From positions 1 to 64,000 of the forward strand of contig NZ_JAGIAS010000013.1 of the NCBI RefSeq assembly GCF_017744695.1: a stretch of DNA of 64,000 nucleotides, given 5' to 3'. Of this stretch, positions 34,120 through 43,037 are shown one piece after another (the first letter of the stretch is position 1; each line of letters begins with the position of its first letter). This DNA comes from Dyadobacter sp. GTDB taxonomy: Bacteria; Bacteroidota; Bacteroidia; Cytophagales; Spirosomataceae. The notes beneath the pieces were generated by a model. It had not been told where the DNA came from. It saw only the letters and a program-made list of their open reading frames with translations, and searched no databases. Made by a program: the position numbers and the translations under genes.

Positions 34120-34935
34120 ATGACTTTCCAGAGACGGTCTTTTCTTAAACTTCTACCTGCATTATCCGGAATCACTTATTTATCGGAACCCGCCAAAGCA
34201 CAACCGGCGGCCAACATCGCACTTCGGTTCATCGTCGCTTCCGACGGGCACTATGGGCAGCCGGATACGGAGTTCAAGGCCTTTCATGCCGATCTGGTAA
34301 GCTGGGTAAACCGCGAAAAGCTACAAAAAGGCGTTGACTTCCTTTTCCTGAACGGCGACCTCATCCACGACGACCCTACCTTGCTTTACGATTTCAAGAA
34401 TGCGATATCGAACCTGAGCGTGCCTTATTATGTCAGCCGCGGCAACCACGACAAAGTTGGGCTGGATGTGTGGCAGAGCACCTGGGGGTATCCCACCAAT
34501 CACAGCTTCGCGAAAGGAGAATACGCGTTCGTGGTAGGCGACACTTCTAATGAGAAAGGCGAGTACATATGTCCCGATGCGTCCTGGCTCCGCAACGAAA
34601 TCGCCAGGTACAAGGACAAAAAAGGCATTTTTATTTTCCTCCACATTACCCCGGCCAAATGGACGACGCACGGCATTGAATGTAAGGAGGTAATTGATCT
34701 TTTCGAAAATACACCGAACGTTAAGGCGATCTTCAATGGCCACGACCACGACCAGGACAGCACGAAAATGTACGGCAAAAAGCCCTATTTCTTCGACGGC
34801 CATTTCGGGGGCAGCTGGGGAACCGCTTACAAAGGCTACCGCATTGTCGAGATCTACAATGACCATACCTGGCAATCGTACCAATATAACCCTACCGCTG
34901 CGCCGGTTTTGAATACGTTTTCCGGGAAGGAGTGA
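34120..34935 (+). CDS. Exported metallophosphoesterase
   Basis: The protein has 271 residues. A twin-arginine leader (RRSFLK, residues 5-10, cleavage near AKAQ) predicts periplasmic export. The calcineurin-like metal site is present: D42 and H44 (SDGHYG), D80 (LNGD), GNHD (108-111), FLHITP and GHDHD. The substrate could be a phosphomonoester, diester or nucleotide. It is a stand-alone gene. Family certain, substrate unknown. Confidence 0.9.
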   Translation: MTFQRRSFLKLLPALSGITYLSEPAKAQPAANIALRFIVASDGHYGQPDTEFKAFHADLVSWVNREKLQKGVDFLFLNGDLIHDDPTLLYDFKNAISNLSVPYYVSRGNHDKVGLDVWQSTWGYPTNHSFAKGEYAFVVGDTSNEKGEYICPDASWLRNEIARYKDKKGIFIFLHITPAKWTTHGIECKEVIDLFENTPNVKAIFNGHDHDQDSTKMYGKKPYFFDGHFGGSWGTAYKGYRIVEIYNDHTWQSYQYNPTAAPVLNTFSGKE

Positions 34936-35300
34936 AGTCGATGTGGGTCACATTCGCTTTTTTATCGGTACACATCGGCTGTTGACATTTATTACGGTGC
35001 GCTGCACCTTTAAACCTGGGAAACGCAACCATTTCCACAAGTATTTCGGGGCTCTGCCCCTTCTTGCACTCCCGCGCACAAACGATATGCCAATGGGTAC
35101 ACCGTACCGTAATTTAGTTTGGATTTTATGATCATTTCGATAGTGTGTTATAGTAAATAAAATGTAGGAAAATCTTACAACTTGTTCGTTGTTTATTTTC
35201 AAAAGTAAAAAAGATAATTAAACCTGAAATACCTCTTCTCCCAAAACGCCCTGGTACAGAATTTTAGCCCTAAGAGTTATTCAGTCAACAAAAACACTCG
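34936..35300. other. 365-base intergenic region
   Basis: No convincing gene. It holds a short stem GGGGC-tct-GCCCC (about 35048-35060), a small palindrome ACAAC...GTTGT (about 35177-35193) and an AT-rich stretch before the FAD oxidoreductase gene that should contain its promoter. Confidence 0.4.
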
Positions 35301-36521
35301 ATGGATCTACTCAGTGGGCAGCCTCATTGGTTTTACAAAAACGGGGCGATGCATTCTTACCCTGCTTTATCAGAAAACCTTACAGCGGAAATTGTGATCA
35401 TGGGCGGCGGCATTACCGGCGCACTGTTGGCCTGGTATCTCACGCAGGCCGGGTTTCCGGTCGTAGTGCTGGAAAAACGGCATATTGGAATGGGCAGCAC
35501 ATCCGGCTCCACGGCATTGCTGCAATACGAGATCGATACCATGCTGACCGATCTGATCGGGATGGTCGGAGAGAAACATGCCGTGCGCAGCTATTTATTA
35601 TGTGTGGAGGCCATTCGCAAAGCCCGCGAAATTGTTGATTCATTGCAGGTCAAAACGGATTTCTCGTTGGTTAAAAGCGTCTATTACGCATCGAAAAAAG
35701 ATGACCTCCCTCTGTTGGAAAAAGAATACGAGGCAAGAAGAAAAATTGGCATCGATGTGGACTGGTGGGATCAGGCTGCATTACGCTTCCATTTCCCCGG
35801 TATCCGCAAAAGTGGCGCTATCCTCTCGCACGATGCCGCGCAGGTAGATGCATACGCGCTCGCACACGCACTCTTGCAGGAATGCATCCACAAAGGCGCA
35901 CGTGTATATGACACCGTCGAAATCACCGATATCCAACATGAGCCGGGCGGCGTTACATTGGTGTTGGATAATGGAAATATTGTCAAAACGAGGAAACTGA
36001 TCGTTGCCGCAGGTTACGAATCACAAAAGCTGATATCGCGTAACTTCGTGCGGCTGCATTCGTCCTACGCGATCGTCAGCAAACCGATGCCCGACCAAAA
36101 GGAGCTTTGGTATGAAAATGCATTACTCTGGGAAAGTGCGCGGCCGTATCTGTATATGCGTACAACTGCAGATAATCGTGTGCTGATCGGCGGTAAGGAC
36201 GAGATGTTCCAAAGCGCGATCAAGCGGGACAAACTGCTTTACCAAAAGTCCAAAGAACTGGAAAAGAATGCGAGAAGTATGTTTCCGGATCTGCCGTTTG
36301 TGACCGATCACGCGTGGTGCGGAACGTTTGCCGAAACGAAAGACGGCCTTCCGTTCATTGGCGGGGTGAACGAGCACCCTAATACCTGGTTCGCGTTGGG
36401 ATTTGGAGGGAACGGCATTCTTTTCAGCATCATCGCCGCCGGGATTATCACAGACCTTATCGCAGGAAAGAAAAATAAAGATGCCGCTATTTTCAGCTTT
36501 GAACGGCTTGGCAAGACTTAA
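35301..36521 (+). CDS. FAD-dependent oxidoreductase (DAO family)
   Basis: The protein has 406 residues. The FAD-binding Rossmann motif IVIMGGGITGALLAWYL (residues 31-47) and a terminal GFGGNGILFS define a D-amino-acid-oxidase-like (glycine or glycerol-3-phosphate dehydrogenase-like) flavoenzyme of PF01266. No Rieske domain is present, although related Bacteroidota proteins sometimes have one. The substrate is unknown. It stands alone, converging on tyrS, with a long hairpin over the stop codon. Confidence 0.88.
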   Translation: MDLLSGQPHWFYKNGAMHSYPALSENLTAEIVIMGGGITGALLAWYLTQAGFPVVVLEKRHIGMGSTSGSTALLQYEIDTMLTDLIGMVGEKHAVRSYLLCVEAIRKAREIVDSLQVKTDFSLVKSVYYASKKDDLPLLEKEYEARRKIGIDVDWWDQAALRFHFPGIRKSGAILSHDAAQVDAYALAHALLQECIHKGARVYDTVEITDIQHEPGGVTLVLDNGNIVKTRKLIVAAGYESQKLISRNFVRLHSSYAIVSKPMPDQKELWYENALLWESARPYLYMRTTADNRVLIGGKDEMFQSAIKRDKLLYQKSKELEKNARSMFPDLPFVTDHAWCGTFAETKDGLPFIGGVNEHPNTWFALGFGGNGILFSIIAAGIITDLIAGKKNKDAAIFSFERLGKT

Positions 36522-36539
36522 TCTGCTGCCAAGCCGTTC
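36501..36539. terminator. Hairpin at the FAD oxidoreductase/tyrS junction
   Basis: The perfect 13-base arms (36501-36513 and 36527-36539, GAACGGCTTGGCA and its complement) span the oxidoreductase stop. There is no T-run on either side, so it may be a terminator-like or mRNA-protecting structure. Confidence 0.55.
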
Positions 36540-36545
36540 GAAACA

Positions 36546-37847
36546 TTATATTACCTTAATCAGGTGATTTTTCTTACCCTTTGAAATCAGCAAGAATTTG
36601 TTTTGAAGCAATGCGAAATCGCTCAGCGGTTGTTCCGCCGAAGTCACTTTCGATTTGTTCACACTCACTGCATTCTGTTGGATCGCACGGCGCGCCTCGC
36701 CTTTGGAAGCATACACTTCGCCGCGGGTTACAGTCGAAACGAGATCGGTAATGTTCGCACATTCGTCCCATTCGGTGCGTGTGATTTCTGTCTGAGGTAC
36801 ACCGTCGAAAATCGTATCGAATTCATCCACTTCAATGCTCTGGAGTGTTTCCAATGTCGCTTTACCATACAACACCTCCGAAGCCTTCAACACCAGATCG
36901 TATGCTTTTTGCGAGTGAATGCGGATGGTCAGTTCGGACGCCAACACCTTTTGCATAATGCGTAAATGCGGTTCGGCAGCGTGACTTATTTCCAGCGCTT
37001 CAATTTCCTCCCGCCCTTTCAGCGAGAACACACGCAGGTAACGCGGCATGTCGTCATCACTCTGGTTGAGCCAGAACTGGTAGAACTGGTAAGGTGAAGT
37101 CCGCTCGGGATCGAGCCAGATGTTACCGCCTTCACTTTTCCCGAACTTGGAACCATCGGCTTTGGTAACGAGCGGGGTCGTCAATGCGTAGGCTTTGAAA
37201 TAGCCTTCGTCGTCGCCTTCCTTACGGCGGATAATCTCCGTACCCGTCGTAATATTCCCCCATTGATCCGAGCCGCCCATTTGCAGCCGGACATTTTTGG
37301 TTTTATATAAATGATAAAAATCGTAGCCCTGCAAAAGCTGGTAGGAGAACTCGGTGAATGAGATACCGGTTTCCAGCCGCTTTTTCACAGAATCCTTCGA
37401 CATCATATAGTTGACGCTCAGATATTTACCCGCATCTCGCAGAAACTGCAAAAAGCCAATGTCTTTGAACCAGTCGTAGTTGTTCACCATTTCAGCCGAA
37501 TTTTCACCGGAATTGAAATCCAGGAATGATTCGAGCTGCTTGCGGATACCTTCCTGGTTGATACGCAAGGTATCTTCGTCGAGAAACGATCGCTCTGCCG
37601 CTTTGAAAGAAGGATCGCCGATCATTCCGGTTGCCCCTCCAATCAATGCAATAGGCTTGTGCCCCGCGCGCTGGAAATGCACCAGAAGCATAATGGTTGC
37701 GAGGTTACCGATGTGCAGCGAAGGAGCCGTCGGGTCGAAGCCGATATAACCGCATGTCATCTCCTTTTGAAGTTGCTCATGTGTTCCCGGCATCATGTCG
37801 TGCAGCATGCCCCGCCAGCGTAGTTCCTCTATAAAATCAATCGCCAT
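36546..37847 (-). CDS. tyrS: Tyrosyl-tRNA synthetase
   Basis: The protein has 433 residues. It charges tRNA-Tyr. Class I motifs are HIGN (45-48) and KFGKS (232-236); the tyrosine pocket includes QMGGSDQWGNI. A C-terminal S4-type RNA-binding domain covers about 365-433 (ASKGEARRAIQQNAVSVN). The length is of the TyrRS type found in most bacteria. It has its own -7 promoter box and no T-box leader was seen. Confidence 0.97.
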   Translation of the reverse strand: MAIDFIEELRWRGMLHDMMPGTHEQLQKEMTCGYIGFDPTAPSLHIGNLATIMLLVHFQRAGHKPIALIGGATGMIGDPSFKAAERSFLDEDTLRINQEGIRKQLESFLDFNSGENSAEMVNNYDWFKDIGFLQFLRDAGKYLSVNYMMSKDSVKKRLETGISFTEFSYQLLQGYDFYHLYKTKNVRLQMGGSDQWGNITTGTEIIRRKEGDDEGYFKAYALTTPLVTKADGSKFGKSEGGNIWLDPERTSPYQFYQFWLNQSDDDMPRYLRVFSLKGREEIEALEISHAAEPHLRIMQKVLASELTIRIHSQKAYDLVLKASEVLYGKATLETLQSIEVDEFDTIFDGVPQTEITRTEWDECANITDLVSTVTRGEVYASKGEARRAIQQNAVSVNKSKVTSAEQPLSDFALLQNKFLLISKGKKNHLIKVI

Positions 37848-37881
37848 TCTAAAAAACTGTTGCTTATTTCAAAATCGACCG

Positions 37882-37889
37882 CAAAGGTA
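37882..37889 (-). promoter_or_regulatory. -7 box TACCTTTG upstream of tyrS
   Basis: CAAAGGTA on the plus strand is a full -7 box on the minus strand, about 35 bases before the tyrS ATG. Confidence 0.4.
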
Positions 37890-37964
37890 AAGGTTATCGG
37901 TTTCAAAACTTCTTAAAGACGCGATGCTTTTGCTTGCCGAAAGGATTATTAATCCAAAAACAGG

Positions 37965-37972
37965 TAGTTTTG
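37965..37972 (+). promoter_or_regulatory. -7 box TAGTTTTG upstream of the GH43-like gene
   Basis: A full TAnnTTTG match 42 bases before the ATG, within the tyrS/GH43 divergent gap. Confidence 0.35.
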
Positions 37973-38014
37973 TAAGATTAAAAGAATAATCTGCATCCTA
38001 TCATCAGCAAAATC

Positions 38015-39772
38015 ATGTCGTTACGCACATTCGGAATATTATTTGGAATACTGGCCGGCTTCCATTCAATGAAGGCCATCGCCCAGACGACCTATTGTAA
38101 TCCGATGGATATCGATTACAAATACAACTTCGAGCATCTCAACGACAATATCAGCTACCGTTCCGGTGCCGATCCGGTAATCATTAATCACAAAGGCGAG
38201 TATTTTCTTTTCGTCACGATCTCGGGTGGTTACTGGCATTCCAAAGACATGATCAACTGGAAATACCTGACGGCCAACCGCTGGCCGTTCGAGGACATGT
38301 GCGCGCCCGCGGCGGTTTCGGTACGCGACACATTGTTTTTATTCCAATCCACCTTCGAATCTCGACCGATACTGTACTCCGTTGCGCCTGAAAAAGGTAT
38401 CTGGGAATTCTATAATCGCTGGACGCCCCGCTTGCCGAAGGACATCGGCCCCTGGGACCCGGCCTTGTTCCACGACCCGGACACCGACAAATGGTACATG
38501 TACTGGGGCTCCTCGAATGTATACCCGATTTTCGGTTCCGAGCTGGATTATTCCAAACGGCTTGCATTCAAGGGGCAGTACCAGTCCATGTTTTGGCTAA
38601 ACCAATATGAACACGGCTGGGAACGCTTCGGGCCAAACCACTCGGATCCTTTCAAGCCATTCACAGAGGGCGCGTGGATGACCAAGCATAAGGGCAAGTA
38701 TTACCTGCAATACGGCGCGCCGGGCACGGAATATAATGTGTATGCCAATGGCACCTACGTCGGCGATCAGCCGCTGGGGCCATTTACCTACGCACCTTAC
38801 AACCCTGTTTCTTACAAACCAGGTGGTTTTGCGACTGGCGCAGGACATGGCAATACATTCCAGGACAACTTTGGCAACTACTGGAACACCGGCACTTCGT
38901 GGATCGGCCTGAACTGGGCCATGGAACGCCGTATTGTGCGCTATGCCGCCGGATTTGACAAAGACGGGCAAATGTTCGCCAACACCCGTTTCGGCGATTT
39001 TCCACACAGAATGCCTACTAAAACCTGGACCGGCAAAGGCGACGAGCTCTTCACCGGCTGGATGCTGCTCTCCTATAAAAAACCAGCAACTGCGTCGTCC
39101 ACGCTCGATACAATGGTGGCACAAAAGATCACCGACGAGAACCCAAGGACATTCTGGGCCGCAAAACAAAACAAACCGGGCGAAACGCTGACGATCGATT
39201 TACAGACCGAACAGGAAATTAAAGCAGTGCAAGTCAACTACACCGATTACAAGTCCGACATTTTCGATAACAAGCCTGAGGAAGTCTACACACAATTTAA
39301 AATCTGGACTTCGAAAGATGGTAAGAAATGGGAACTCGCGAGCGACCTCACAAAAGAGCCCAAACGTGATCGCCCATGCGCCTATATCGAGCTTGCAGCA
39401 CCCGTGCGCGCGCGATACGTGCGTTACGAGCACGTGTACGTAGCTTCACCGATATTGGCCATCAGCGAATTCAGGATTTTTGGAAACGGGTTCGGGAAAG
39501 CCCCGCAAACGCCCGCAACCTTCACGGCCGTCCGCCAGAAAGACGCGCGCAATGCAGATTTGAAATGGGAAAAAGTACCCGGAGCCGTTGGTTACAATGT
39601 GTTATGGGGTATAGCACCCGACAAGCTATACCAAACCTACCAGTTCTGGAACGACGAGCCGAATACCTTCGAACTTCGCGCGCTGAACGTAGGAGTTCCT
39701 TATTATTTCGCCATTGAGGCTTTTAATGAGAATGGGGTATCGGTGGCGAGTAAGGTGGTGGCTGTTCAATAA
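38015..39772 (+). CDS. Secreted family 43-like glycoside hydrolase with F5/8 type C and Fn3 domains
   Basis: The protein has 585 residues. The signal peptide ends near AIAQ (residue 24). The five-bladed beta-propeller of GH43-type enzymes is indicated by D53 (GADPVI), D148 (GPWDPALF) and E218 (TEGAWMT), the usual base, pKa modulator and acid. A galactose-binding-like F5/8 type C domain (about 345-490) and a fibronectin type III domain (about 495-585) follow, suggesting carbohydrate attachment. Substrates of GH43 range over arabinan, xylan and galactan side chains, and cannot be decided here. No SusC/SusD genes are adjacent. Confidence 0.85.
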   Translation: MSLRTFGILFGILAGFHSMKAIAQTTYCNPMDIDYKYNFEHLNDNISYRSGADPVIINHKGEYFLFVTISGGYWHSKDMINWKYLTANRWPFEDMCAPAAVSVRDTLFLFQSTFESRPILYSVAPEKGIWEFYNRWTPRLPKDIGPWDPALFHDPDTDKWYMYWGSSNVYPIFGSELDYSKRLAFKGQYQSMFWLNQYEHGWERFGPNHSDPFKPFTEGAWMTKHKGKYYLQYGAPGTEYNVYANGTYVGDQPLGPFTYAPYNPVSYKPGGFATGAGHGNTFQDNFGNYWNTGTSWIGLNWAMERRIVRYAAGFDKDGQMFANTRFGDFPHRMPTKTWTGKGDELFTGWMLLSYKKPATASSTLDTMVAQKITDENPRTFWAAKQNKPGETLTIDLQTEQEIKAVQVNYTDYKSDIFDNKPEEVYTQFKIWTSKDGKKWELASDLTKEPKRDRPCAYIELAAPVRARYVRYEHVYVASPILAISEFRIFGNGFGKAPQTPATFTAVRQKDARNADLKWEKVPGAVGYNVLWGIAPDKLYQTYQFWNDEPNTFELRALNVGVPYYFAIEAFNENGVSVASKVVAVQ

Positions 39773-39783
39773 CGCAGTCGAAA

Positions 39784-40365
39784 CTACTCTTCCGGCACGA
39801 ACTCGATATTTTCGTAGATTGATTGAAGGCTCATTTCGAAATCGAATGCTTCGAGGCGCACTACGTCTTCGGAGTTACTAAAAGTGTGATAAGTCCAGAG
39901 ATCTGTTCTTTCCAATCTGGAATACAAGCTGACGTTGTAATCGTATTGAGAAACCAGCAGATAGTATTGCAGAGAAGGGATTATTTTGTATTGTTTCAGT
40001 TTAAAAATGCTATCGCAGTGCTCCGATGTTTTGGACATTACTTCAACCAGAACAGTAGGATGTCTAATAATATAGGTTCCGGAAATGTCACTTGGAGCAC
40101 ATGTGACTACTACATCGGGATAGGGGTAGTAGACGCTCGAAACCTCAACTTTTACATTCTCCGAAAATACGTCGCATCGCTTGGATAAAAAGTGACTGCC
40201 TAGCAGGTTCCTCACTTTTCCCACTATTCTGTTGTGGTTCAAAGTTGTCCCTGCCATCGCGTAAACTTCGCCATTGTAGTACTCATGACGAATTTCGCTT
40301 CGCTTTTCCAACTCGAAGTACTCTTCGACCGTCATTTTCTGTTCAACCAGCTGTGCGTGTCCCAT
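39784..40365 (-). CDS. Uma2 family endonuclease-like protein
   Basis: The protein has 193 residues. The PD-(D/E)XK fold is suggested by YPDVVVTC and TVLVEVMSKTSE, and by the N-terminal MTVEEYFELEKRSEIRHEY. Uma2 (DUF820) proteins are common in Bacteroidota and cyanobacteria; they are restriction-endonuclease-like but their biological role is unsettled. It stands alone, converging on the GH43-like gene by 11 bases. Codon use is a little more AT-rich than that of neighbours. Confidence 0.85.
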   Translation of the reverse strand: MGHAQLVEQKMTVEEYFELEKRSEIRHEYYNGEVYAMAGTTLNHNRIVGKVRNLLGSHFLSKRCDVFSENVKVEVSSVYYPYPDVVVTCAPSDISGTYIIRHPTVLVEVMSKTSEHCDSIFKLKQYKIIPSLQYYLLVSQYDYNVSLYSRLERTDLWTYHTFSNSEDVVRLEAFDFEMSLQSIYENIEFVPEE

Positions 40366-40417
40366 ATTGTCATCGATTAAACAACAATTTACGGGAAAAA
40401 TGTATTAGATGATACCG

Positions 40418-41686
40418 TTACTCAACACCATTGAGCCAAAGGAGTGAAGAATCGCCGTAGCTCAGGAAGCGATAGTCATTGGCCAATGCCTCAGAATAAA
40501 TCGTTTTCCAATCATTTCCGACAAAAGCGGCTACCAGGAGAATGAGCGTAGAACCCGGTTGATGGTAATTAGTAATTATCCCGCGGCACAATCTGAAACG
40601 ATAACCCGGGAAAATGAATATCTCGGTTTCTCCAACGATTTCTTGCAGTCCAGCGGCATCCATATGATCGGCGATGGCTTGCAATGACTCCCCTGCCGAC
40701 GGAAGCTCCGTATCTTTCCACGGATAGGGATACAGCTTTTCGATATTGAAATCTGTCGTTTCCTTTTTAAAGAGCTTCACGCCATACCAATACAAACTTT
40801 CCAGCGAACGCAGCGAAGTAGTCCCTACCGGCACAATGTGATCGACCGATTTCAATAAACTGTCGATTAATCCCCTCGTAAACACAACCTGCTCCGAATG
40901 CATGCGATGCTCCGTAACCTTCTCCACTTTAATGGGCTGAAAAGTACCGGCGCCAACGTGCAGTGTGAGAAATGACTTGCGGATACCCTTTTGTGCCAAT
41001 GCATCAAAAACCCGGGGTGTGAAATGCAATCCGGCCGTAGGTGCGGCAACCGCGCCGTCATGGTGCGCGTAGACTGTCTGATAAGTTTCCTTATCCGGCT
41101 CTTCGGTATCTCTGTTGAGATAGGGAGGTAGCGGGATTTCGCCCAGAGCTTTCACGAGGTCGAGGAATGTAACCTCCGTATCCCAGGTCAACCTTATCAG
41201 GTTACGCTCGTAGTCATGGTATGAGACCTGCAAATGCACTTCTGCTCCGCCGACCTGTATAACATTCAATAATGTATCACCTGCTTTCCACCGCTTTTTA
41301 TTGCCGATCATACATTCCCACACGCACGAATGTTTCACGAGCATCGCATCGTTGATCACCCGCGTGGGTAGTTCGGGATGCAGCAGCAGCAGTTCTATCA
41401 CCGCACCCGTCTCTTTCCGAAAATGCGCCCGCGCTGGAATGACCTTGGTATCATTGAAAACAAGAAGCGTGTCAGCAGGCAGTTGGGAAGTGATGTCGGT
41501 AAACCTCAGGTGGTTGATTTTACCACCCTTATACACCATGAGCTTCGATTGGTCCCGAATTTCCATCGGGTACTTCGCAATACGATAATCGGGCAGATCG
41601 TAGGTATAGCTTTCCAGATCGATCGCCTCCGCTTCCTTCCGCCACAATGCATCCTGGCTATCCTCCGCTGCCATTTTACCTTCCAT
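40418..41686 (-). CDS. queA: tRNA preQ1(34) S-adenosylmethionine ribosyltransferase-isomerase
   Basis: The protein has 422 residues. It transfers the ribosyl part of SAM to preQ1 in tRNA, making epoxyqueuosine. Conserved motifs YDLPDYRIAKYP, FNDTKVIPAR, GAVAAPTAGLHFT and VGTTSLRSLES are present. I start at ATG 41686; a TTG nine bases upstream and an ATG at 41674 are alternatives. It follows the membrane protein gene by 11 bases and is probably co-transcribed with it. No other queuosine gene is nearby. Confidence 0.95.
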   Translation of the reverse strand: MEGKMAAEDSQDALWRKEAEAIDLESYTYDLPDYRIAKYPMEIRDQSKLMVYKGGKINHLRFTDITSQLPADTLLVFNDTKVIPARAHFRKETGAVIELLLLHPELPTRVINDAMLVKHSCVWECMIGNKKRWKAGDTLLNVIQVGGAEVHLQVSYHDYERNLIRLTWDTEVTFLDLVKALGEIPLPPYLNRDTEEPDKETYQTVYAHHDGAVAAPTAGLHFTPRVFDALAQKGIRKSFLTLHVGAGTFQPIKVEKVTEHRMHSEQVVFTRGLIDSLLKSVDHIVPVGTTSLRSLESLYWYGVKLFKKETTDFNIEKLYPYPWKDTELPSAGESLQAIADHMDAAGLQEIVGETEIFIFPGYRFRLCRGIITNYHQPGSTLILLVAAFVGNDWKTIYSEALANDYRFLSYGDSSLLWLNGVE

Positions 41687-41697
41687 ATAGGGCAATA

Positions 41698-42210
41698 TTA
41701 CAATTTATCCTCCTGCACCGGTGGCCACAGCAAGCGTAACGGCAACAGAAAAACGCCCAGGACCAATGCGAGACTGGCATAATAGAGCCATGAAAAGTCA
41801 AACACGTCCATTTTGTAATTCGTACTGTTGATCGTCGCCAACGCCAGCAAGCTGAAACCTGTAATGGTGTTGATCACCGCCACCAGGCAGAAAAGCCAGT
41901 TGATGAGGTGCTCATTCAGCGCGGCGCGATGCTGCGCCCATTCCTTACGTTTCAGGATCGGCAGGTTCATGGGGTCTACATTCGGAATGTGACGCGCTAT
42001 ACCCGTGATGACCACGTTATTGAGCAGAAAAAGGCCCATTACGATATAAAAGATGTGTCCTTTCTCGACATAGCGCTCCGCAAGGCCGCTATCGGCAAAG
42101 TCAACGGCGACCATCTCCGGGAAGAGTGAATACGTCCAAACCAGCGCCCCGATAACGAATAATAAAGACGCCCAACGCCAGATCTTTATTGCAAATGTTG
42201 TAACTTTCAT
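41698..42210 (-). CDS. Four-helix membrane protein, function unknown
   Basis: The protein has 170 residues with four predicted membrane helices (about 10-28, 52-70, 104-124 and 140-160). A polar cytoplasmic loop (80-100, RKEWAQHRAALNEHLINW) lies between helices 2 and 3. No family is recognised with confidence. It is the first gene of a unit with queA. A -7 box at 42260-42267 and palindromes (42214-42293) lie upstream, suggesting regulated expression shared with the divergent toxin-antitoxin genes. Confidence 0.75.
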   Translation of the reverse strand: MKVTTFAIKIWRWASLLFVIGALVWTYSLFPEMVAVDFADSGLAERYVEKGHIFYIVMGLFLLNNVVITGIARHIPNVDPMNLPILKRKEWAQHRAALNEHLINWLFCLVAVINTITGFSLLALATINSTNYKMDVFDFSWLYYASLALVLGVFLLPLRLLWPPVQEDKL

Positions 42211-42213
42211 GAA

Positions 42214-42226
42214 TTAGGTAACCTAA
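42214..42226. promoter_or_regulatory. Palindrome TTAGGT-A-ACCTAA
   Basis: A 13-base palindrome three bases upstream of the membrane protein ATG. The same half-sites recur inverted at 42263-42270 and 42286-42293. Confidence 0.5.
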
Positions 42227-42259
42227 ATAGAGGTCTTTTCGCCATAGTAAATCAGGGTG

Positions 42260-42267
42260 CAAAATTA
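42260..42267 (-). promoter_or_regulatory. -7 box TAATTTTG for the membrane protein-queA unit
   Basis: CAAAATTA on the plus strand is a full -7 match in the minus direction, 50 bases before the ATG. Confidence 0.35.
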
Positions 42268-42293
42268 GGTCGGGAAGCTTCCAAAACCTAATT
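42263..42293. promoter_or_regulatory. Nested palindromic operator-like site
   Basis: AATTAGGT (42263-42270) and ACCTAATT (42286-42293) are exact inverted arms enclosing the perfect palindrome GGAAGCTTCC. The left arm overlaps the -7 box of the minus-strand unit. Antitoxins commonly bind such sites. Confidence 0.5.
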
Positions 42294-42349
42294 GAAGTCG
42301 ATCTAATCAGCTACCTGCCCAAAATTTGAAATTTGACATCATCCCGAAC

Positions 42350-42592
42350 ATGAAACCGAAAACACACATTTCAGGCTTAAATGAAGTTCAGATAGCACTT
42401 CTCAGGATGTTTAACAGGAACATTCCCGATGAAGAATTACTGGAAATCAGGCGTGTGCTTGTCAATCACCTGAGTCAAAGGCTGTTTAACGAAGTTGATG
42501 CTATGGTTGTCAAAAAAGGTATAACGGAGGCTGACTACAAGCAACTTGAATTCGCCGACGTCAGAACGAAACCCGATAACGCTGATGAGTAA
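42350..42592 (+). CDS. Putative antitoxin paired with a PIN-domain toxin
   Basis: This 80-residue protein has a helical C-terminal part (IRRVLVNHLSQRLFNEVDA) typical of small antitoxins encoded just before PIN toxins in Bacteroidota. No DNA-binding motif is obvious, though the N-terminus (LNEVQIALLRMFNRN) could be one. Its stop overlaps the PIN start by eight bases (ATGAGTAA), implying coupled translation. I use the ATG at 42350; a TTG at 42326 is an alternative. The role is inferred from position. Confidence 0.7.
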   Translation: MKPKTHISGLNEVQIALLRMFNRNIPDEELLEIRRVLVNHLSQRLFNEVDAMVVKKGITEADYKQLEFADVRTKPDNADE

Positions 42593-42999
42593 ATTGAGGG
42601 CGGTCATTGATACTAACGTCCTTGTCAAAACAATAAAAAGATCGAATCCGGAATTTGCGATTTACAAAGCGTTCATAGCAGAACAGTTTGACTGGGTCGT
42701 CAGCACAGGTATTCTAAACGAATATGAAGAAAAACTGACCGAATTCTATTCTGAAAAAACGGCACAATTAGTCGTTGAGGTGCTCTGTACGGCTCCAAAT
42801 GTAATCTTCGCCGAACCCCATTTTCGATGGAGTATCATTGAAGAAGATCCCGACGACAACAAATTTTCGGACCTGGGCATTTCTGTCAACGCAGATTGCC
42901 TTGTTACTTTTGACAGACTTCAATGTTTTTAAAAATCTGGATTTCCCTAAACTTCAAATTATCAAACCGGAAGATTTTCCGAAACTATTGCCCGGCTGA
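42585..42999 (+). pseudogene. Frameshifted PIN-domain toxin
   Basis: The first frame (115 residues, to 42932) begins MSKLRAVIDTNVLVK and carries the PIN catalytic acids D9, E46, D91 and D96 and the late D110 (VTFD). It then runs into RLQCF and a stop. In the next frame the missing C-terminus follows directly (DFNVFKNLDFPKLQIIKPEDF, to TGA 42997-42999). The break is near 42915 and looks like a one-base insertion or two-base deletion. Intact relatives of this PIN family (TIGR00305-like) end exactly so. It cleaves RNA in its family. With the frameshift, the toxin is probably inactive or altered; a sequencing error is possible. Confidence 0.75.
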
Positions 43000-43019
43000 A
43001 ACGCCTAAGCCTATTTTTG
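42988..43019 (+). promoter_or_regulatory. Promoter of the cobalamin adenosyltransferase gene
   Basis: TTG at 42988-42990 and TATTTTTG at 43012-43019, with a 21-base spacer. It overlaps the end of the PIN pseudogene. Confidence 0.45.
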
Positions 43020-43037
43020 CTCTTTACATTTCTCACA

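Noticed and set aside
34943..35131. A 62-codon plus-strand frame after the metallophosphoesterase
   Set aside because: No similarity to known proteins, an odd composition and no promoter or start context.
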